DNA from: Bacillota bacterium
GTDB lineage: Bacteria; Bacillota; Clostridia; Lachnospirales; Lachnospiraceae
NCBI GenBank assembly: GCA_023392535.1
Contig: JAEVYY010000031.1
Location: 1 to 64,000, forward strand
DNA length: 64,000 nt
Direction: 5' to 3'
Shown here: in pieces, positions 60,010 through 64,000 of the stretch
Position numbering within the stretch: the stretch's first letter is position 1
Layout: each line of letters begins with the position of its first letter
Program-made: the position numbers and the translations under genes
Notes under the pieces: model-generated
The model's database searches: none
Told to the model about the DNA's origin: nothing
What the model saw: the letters and a program-made list of their open reading frames with translations, nothing else

Positions 60010-61023
60010 ATGGCAGTTAAAGTAGCAATCAATGGTTTTGGCCGTATTGGTCGTCTTGCATTCAGACAAATGTTCGGTGCAGAAGGTTATGAAGTAGTAG
60101 CAATCAACGACTTAACAAGTCCTAAAATGTTAGCACACTTATTAAAATATGATTCATCACAAGGAAGATACGCTTTGGCTGATAAAGTTACAGCAGGTGA
60201 AGATTCTATTACAGTTGATGGAAAAGAAATTAAAATTTATAAATTCCCAGATGCAAACAACTGCCCATGGGGAGAATTAAAAGTTGATGTTGTTTTAGAA
60301 TGTTCAGGATTCTATACATCCAAAGAAAAAGCACAGGCTCACATCAATGCAGGTGCTCGTAAAGTAGTTATCTCTGCTCCAGCAGGAAATGATCTTCCTA
60401 CAGTTGTATTCAACACAAACCATGAGACATTAAAAGCAGAAGATACCATTATCTCTGCAGCTTCTTGCACAACGAACTGCTTAGCTCCTATGGCAGATGC
60501 ATTGAACAAGTTAGCTCCTATCCAATCTGGTATCATGAACACAATTCATGCTTACACAGGAGATCAAATGACTCTTGATGGACCTCAGAGAAATGGTGAT
60601 TTAAGAAGATCTCGTGCAGCAGCTATCAATATTGTTCCTAACTCAACAGGTGCTGCTAAAGCAATCGGTTTAGTTATTCCTGAATTAAATGGAAAATTAA
60701 TCGGTTCTGCACAACGTGTACCAACTCCTACTGGTTCTACTACAATCTTAGTTGCAGTTGTTAAAGGTGCTGTTACTGTAGATGAAATCAATGCAGCTAT
60801 GAAAGCAGCTGTAACAGAATCTTTTGGTTATACAGAAGAACAATTAGTATCTAGCGATATCGTTGGTATGAGATTTGGTTCTTTATTTGATGCGACACAG
60901 ACTATGGCATCTAAAATGGAAGATGGAAACACTCAGGTACAAGTTGTTTCATGGTATGACAATGAAAATTCATACACAAGCCAGATGGTTCGTACAATCA
61001 AATTCTTCTCAGAATTATCATAA
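60010..61023 (+). CDS. gap: Glyceraldehyde-3-phosphate dehydrogenase
   Basis: This NAD-dependent enzyme oxidises glyceraldehyde 3-phosphate to 1,3-bisphosphoglycerate in glycolysis. It has the Rossmann start AINGFGRIGRLAFRQMF, the catalytic Cys in SAASCTTNCLAPM and the tail SWYDNENSYTSQMVR. The 337 residues are normal. The ribosome-binding site AGGAGGAATTACAA is strong and codon choice is visibly more restricted than in most neighbours, as expected for a highly expressed gene. A hairpin separates it from pgk. Confidence 0.97.
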   Translation: MAVKVAINGFGRIGRLAFRQMFGAEGYEVVAINDLTSPKMLAHLLKYDSSQGRYALADKVTAGEDSITVDGKEIKIYKFPDANNCPWGELKVDVVLECSGFYTSKEKAQAHINAGARKVVISAPAGNDLPTVVFNTNHETLKAEDTIISAASCTTNCLAPMADALNKLAPIQSGIMNTIHAYTGDQMTLDGPQRNGDLRRSRAAAINIVPNSTGAAKAIGLVIPELNGKLIGSAQRVPTPTGSTTILVAVVKGAVTVDEINAAMKAAVTESFGYTEEQLVSSDIVGMRFGSLFDATQTMASKMEDGNTQVQVVSWYDNENSYTSQMVRTIKFFSELS

Positions 61024-61052
61024 TCTGAGAAAGCTTGAATATATAGTAAGAT

Positions 61053-61096
61053 CCTAAAAATGGATCCGATCCATGGGATCGGATCCATTTTCTAGG
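61053..61096 (+). terminator. Strong hairpin between gap and pgk
   Basis: AAAATGGATCCGATCC (61057-61072) pairs with GGATCGGATCCATTTT (61076-61091), with CCTA/TAGG outside. There is TTTT within the right arm but no long T tract. It may terminate part of the transcripts or stabilise the gap message. Confidence 0.65.
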
Positions 61097-61125
61097 TTTG
61101 AAATAATAACAAGGAGGACATACAC

Positions 61126-62334
61126 ATGTCATTAAATAAGAAATCAGTAGATGATATCAATGTGAAAGGAAAACGCGTTCTTTGCAGATGTGACTTTAAC
61201 GTGCCTTTAAAGAATGGCGTTATTACAGATATAAACCGTCTAACAGCAGCACTTCCTACCATTAAAAAATTAGTGGCAGATGGCGGTAAAGTAATTCTTT
61301 GCTCCCATCTTGGAAAACCTAAGGGAGAGCCAAAACCAGAATTGTCATTGGCACCGGTTGCTGTGAAATTAGCTCAGTTACTTGGACAAGAAGTAAAATT
61401 TGCAGCAGATGCAGAAGTCGTTGGAGCAAATGCAAAAGCAGCGGTAGAAGCAATGAATGACGGCGATGTTGTATTACTTGAAAATACACGTTACAGAATG
61501 GAAGAAACAAAAAATGGAGAAGCGTTCTCCAAAGAGCTTGCTTCCATCTGTGATATATTTGTAAATGATGCATTTGGGACTGCCCATAGGGCTCACTGTT
61601 CGAATGTAGGTGTTGCAGAGTTAGTAGACACAGCAGTTGTTGGATACTTGATGCAGAAAGAAATCGATTTCCTTGGAAATGCAGTAGAAAATCCAGTAAG
61701 ACCTTTTGTAGCAATTCTTGGAGGTGCAAAAGTCGCTGACAAATTAAATGTAATTTCTAACCTACTGGAAAAATGTGATACCTTAATCATTGGTGGTGGT
61801 ATGGCATTTACATTCTTAAAAGCAAAAGGATATGAAATTGGTAGTTCCTTAGTGGATGATGAGAAACTGGAATACTGCAAAGAAATGATGGCAAAAGCTG
61901 AAAAACTTGGTAAAAACCTTCTTCTGCCAATCGATACAGCAGCTGCAAAAGAGTTTCCTAATCCAATTGATGCAGAAATAGAAGCTATCAATGTAGAATC
62001 AGATAATATTCCTGCTGGTATGATGGGTCTGGATATTGGAACAAAAGCAGCAGTTATGTATGCAGATGCTGTAAAATCGGCTAAGACAGTTGTTTGGAAC
62101 GGACCAATGGGTGTTTTTGAAAATCCAGTTCTTGCAAAAGGGACCATTGCTGTAGCAAAAGCTTTGGCTGAAACAGATGCTACAACAATTATTGGTGGTG
62201 GTGATTCTGCTGCTGCTGTAAATCAATTGGGATTTGGTGATAAAATGACTCACATCTCAACTGGTGGTGGTGCATCACTTGAATTCTTAGAAGGAAAAGA
62301 ATTACCTGGCGTTGCAGCCGCTAACGATAAATAA
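61126..62334 (+). CDS. pgk: Phosphoglycerate kinase
   Basis: Pgk transfers phosphate from 1,3-bisphosphoglycerate to ADP. Family motifs: RVLCRCDFNVPLKNG, ILCSHLGKPKG, VNDAFGTAHRAHCSN, LGGAKVADKLNVI and TIIGGGDSAAAV with STGGGASLEFLEGKELPG. The 402 residues are normal. ACAAGGAGGACATACAC precedes the ATG. It is part of gap-pgk-tpiA. Confidence 0.97.
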   Translation: MSLNKKSVDDINVKGKRVLCRCDFNVPLKNGVITDINRLTAALPTIKKLVADGGKVILCSHLGKPKGEPKPELSLAPVAVKLAQLLGQEVKFAADAEVVGANAKAAVEAMNDGDVVLLENTRYRMEETKNGEAFSKELASICDIFVNDAFGTAHRAHCSNVGVAELVDTAVVGYLMQKEIDFLGNAVENPVRPFVAILGGAKVADKLNVISNLLEKCDTLIIGGGMAFTFLKAKGYEIGSSLVDDEKLEYCKEMMAKAEKLGKNLLLPIDTAAAKEFPNPIDAEIEAINVESDNIPAGMMGLDIGTKAAVMYADAVKSAKTVVWNGPMGVFENPVLAKGTIAVAKALAETDATTIIGGGDSAAAVNQLGFGDKMTHISTGGGASLEFLEGKELPGVAAANDK

Positions 62335-62370
62335 AAAATAAAATAATATATTTTAAGGAGATTTTTAATC

Positions 62371-63120
62371 ATGGCTAGAAAAAAAATTATCGCTGGTAAC
62401 TGGAAAATGAACATGACTCCAAGCGAAGCAGTAGAATTGGTAAATACATTAAAACCATTGGTAGCTACAGATGAGGCAGATGTTATTTTTTGTGTGCCGG
62501 CTATCGACATTATTCCTGCAATGGAAGCTGCAAAAGGATCGAATATTCAAATCGGTGCTGAAAATATGTACTATGAAGAAAAGGGCGCGTTTACAGGCGA
62601 AATCTCTCCAGCTATGTTAACAGATGTTGGGGTAAAATATGTGGTTCTTGGACACTCCGAAAGAAGAGAGTACTTTGGTGAAACAAGTGAAATCGTGAAT
62701 AAGAAAGTGTTGAAAGCTTTTGAACATGGCATTACTCCTATTATGTGCTGTGGTGAAACATTAGACCAGAGAGAACAAGGTGTAACGATGGACTTCATCC
62801 GTCAACAGGTTAAAGTTGGATTCTTAAATGTAACAGCAGAACAGGCTAAAACAGCTGTTATCGCTTACGAACCAATTTGGGCTATCGGAACAGGCAAGAC
62901 AGCTACAACAGAACAAGCACAGGAGGTATGTAAGGGAATTCGCGACTGTATCGCTGAAATCTATGATGAAGCAACAGCAGCTGCTATCCGTATTCAGTAT
63001 GGCGGTTCTGTTAATGCAGCGACAGCTCCAGAATTGTTTACACAGCCAGATATTGACGGCGGTCTAGTTGGTGGAGCGGCTCTTAAACCAGAATTTGGAA
63101 AAATTGTTAACTGGAAATAA
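62371..63120 (+). CDS. tpiA: Triosephosphate isomerase
   Basis: TpiA interconverts dihydroxyacetone phosphate and glyceraldehyde 3-phosphate. GNWKMNMTPSEA holds the catalytic Lys, VLGHSERREYFGE the catalytic His, and AYEPIWAIGTGKTAT the catalytic Glu. IQYGGSVNA and GGLVGGAALKPEF bind phosphate. The 249 residues are normal. AAGGAGATTTTTAATC precedes the ATG, 36 bases after pgk, and a terminator follows. Confidence 0.97.
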   Translation: MARKKIIAGNWKMNMTPSEAVELVNTLKPLVATDEADVIFCVPAIDIIPAMEAAKGSNIQIGAENMYYEEKGAFTGEISPAMLTDVGVKYVVLGHSERREYFGETSEIVNKKVLKAFEHGITPIMCCGETLDQREQGVTMDFIRQQVKVGFLNVTAEQAKTAVIAYEPIWAIGTGKTATTEQAQEVCKGIRDCIAEIYDEATAAAIRIQYGGSVNAATAPELFTQPDIDGGLVGGAALKPEFGKIVNWK

Positions 63121-63154
63121 GTTCATAATTTTATTTAAATATTTTGCTGATATT

Positions 63155-63190
63155 AAAACCCTAAAATGTTTTGTTTTAGGGTTTTTCTTT
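63155..63190 (+). terminator. Terminator after tpiA
   Basis: AAAACCCTAAAA (63155-63166) pairs with TTTTAGGGTTTT (63174-63185), seven-base loop, then T-rich sequence. Confidence 0.85.
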
Positions 63191-63241
63191 CAATAATAGT
63201 ATGATGTTAGCAAAAGTATTTACATAGTCAGGAGTTGTTGT

Positions 63242-63898
63242 ATGAGTCTGTTAGACATGCATCAGATTTTAAGTATCTTAGAAATGATAGGTGTAGTTGC
63301 ATTTTCGATATCAGGAGCTATGGTTGCCATTGATAATCGCTTAGATCTATTTGGAGTTATCTTTGTAAGTGTGATGACATCATTGGGAGGCGGCGTTACC
63401 AGAGATATTTTGATCGGTAAATTACCGCCACAGATGTTTGAAAATTATACATGTATCACCATATCCGTTGCGATCTCTTTAATCGTATTTATTGTTGTAT
63501 ATGTAACTAGAGCATATTACAAAAAACACGTGAAGATAATTGAGACAATTAATAATGTATTTGATGCGCTTGGTCTTGGTGTCTTTTCCATATTTGGTAT
63601 TCAGGTCGCCATCAATACTGGATTTGGATACAATAAATTTCTGCTTGTATTTTTAGGAATGATAACAGGTGTTGGAGGTGGTTTGATCAGAGATATCATT
63701 GTTGGAAGAACACCTGTCATTTTTTCTAAATATATTTATGCAGTTGCAGCAATATTGGGGGGAATTATGTATCTTATCTGTTGTTTCATGAAAATTTCAG
63801 AAGGTATATCTACCATGGCAGGAATCTTTGTAATATTTGTGATACGGATGCTATCAACCTATTATAAGTGGAATCTGCCCAAGATACCTTTACAATAG
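63242..63898 (+). CDS. TRIC/UPF0126-family membrane protein
   Basis: A polytopic protein of about seven membrane helices built from two related halves. Each half carries the family signature: LGGGVTRDILIGKLPP near residue 48 and VGGGLIRDIIVGRTPVIF near 140. Prokaryotic members form trimeric cation channels. Some have been linked to glycine transport, so the substrate is open. The 218 residues are normal. GTCAGGAGTTGTTGT precedes the ATG. It lies between the glycolysis operon and a glycosyltransferase, with no clear functional tie. Confidence 0.88.
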   Translation: MSLLDMHQILSILEMIGVVAFSISGAMVAIDNRLDLFGVIFVSVMTSLGGGVTRDILIGKLPPQMFENYTCITISVAISLIVFIVVYVTRAYYKKHVKIIETINNVFDALGLGVFSIFGIQVAINTGFGYNKFLLVFLGMITGVGGGLIRDIIVGRTPVIFSKYIYAVAAILGGIMYLICCFMKISEGISTMAGIFVIFVIRMLSTYYKWNLPKIPLQ

Positions 63899-63930
63899 TA
63901 AATAAGAGAATTATCAGGGGGGAATTTGAA

Positions 63931-64000
63931 ATGAAAGTATTACATTTATTGAGTGCAGGATATATTGGGGGAATAGAAGTGCTGTGTAAAGATATTGCAC
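63931..64000 (+). CDS. Glycosyltransferase, start only (cut by the window end)
   Basis: Twenty-three codons are visible: MKVLHLLSAGYIGGIEVLCK and then DIA. The GGIE segment following an MKVLHLLSAG strand is typical of the N-terminal domain of GT4-type glycosyltransferases. AGGGGGGAATTTGAA precedes the ATG. Donor and acceptor cannot be inferred from this fragment. Confidence 0.65.
   Translation, partial: MKVLHLLSAGYIGGIEVLCKDIA

Noticed and set aside
61319..62253. Several minus-strand open frames (up to 184 codons) in pgk
   Set aside because: They are antisense shadows of a highly biased, intact pgk gene, with Leu/Gln-rich or Ser/Ala-rich products and no start signals.

Overview
This is a 64-kb stretch of core chromosome from a low-GC, spore-forming Firmicute, most probably a member of the Lachnospiraceae (Clostridium cluster XIVa). 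The grounds are the AT-rich base composition, a complete spoIIIAA-AH set with spoIVB, spoIIM, spoVB and a Spo0A-type regulator, strong AGGAGG-type ribosome-binding sites, sigma-A promoters of the TTGACA-17-TATAAT type, a Gram-positive GAAC-N4-GTTC LexA site before recA, and gene order that follows the Bacillus/Clostridium backbone. I saw no rRNA, tRNA, CRISPR array, prophage or insertion sequence. No stretch longer than 300 bases lacks a gene.

Layout. 1-9.7 kb: translation and RNA block infB (5' cut)-rbfA-nrnA-truB-ribF, an NlpC/P60 wall hydrolase, then rpsO and pnp, each with a candidate regulatory leader. 9.7-15.9 kb: spoIIIAA-AG, an inward-facing membrane-protein gene on the minus strand, then spoIIIAH. 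16-20.2 kb: deoB, prfC and a transglutaminase-like lipoprotein. 20.4-31.7 kb: the classic Asp23/Gls24-nusB-xseA-xseB-ispA-dxs-tlyA-nadK-argR-recN-spoIVB-spo0A run. 31.7-37.3 kb: glgA, an S41 protease lipoprotein, a homocysteine methyltransferase/MTHFR fusion and an unknown gene. 37.3-41.2 kb: rqcH-yicC-remA-gmk-rpoZ. 41.3-49.5 kb: rimO-pgsA-cinA, a zinc-ribbon membrane protein, recA-recX and rny. 49.8-53.5 kb: aminotransferase, Nudix hydrolase, spoIIM, xerD. 53.5-55.9 kb (minus): DAHP synthase and spoVB. 56-59.8 kb: nifS-nifU-mnmA and a minus-strand histidinol phosphatase. 60-63.1 kb: gap-pgk-tpiA. 63.2-64 kb: a TRIC-family membrane protein and the start of a glycosyltransferase.

Most genes are housekeeping. 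The most surprising observation is at 31148-31681. The spo0A position next to spoIVB encodes only 177 residues: a well-conserved Spo0A DNA-binding domain behind about 40 residues that resemble the first part of a receiver domain. The phospho-acceptor Asp and the rest of the receiver are absent. If real, this master regulator cannot be switched by a phosphorelay in the normal way. Other points worth a second look are a low-complexity Gly/Asn/Gln/Ser/Arg/Tyr tandem repeat in the N-terminal arm of IF-2 with higher-order duplications, a long hairpin in the pnp leader, a probable CTG start for spoIIIAG, an A7 tract that puts the natural start of the 14.4-14.9 kb gene out of frame, and the splitting of the spoIIIA operon.
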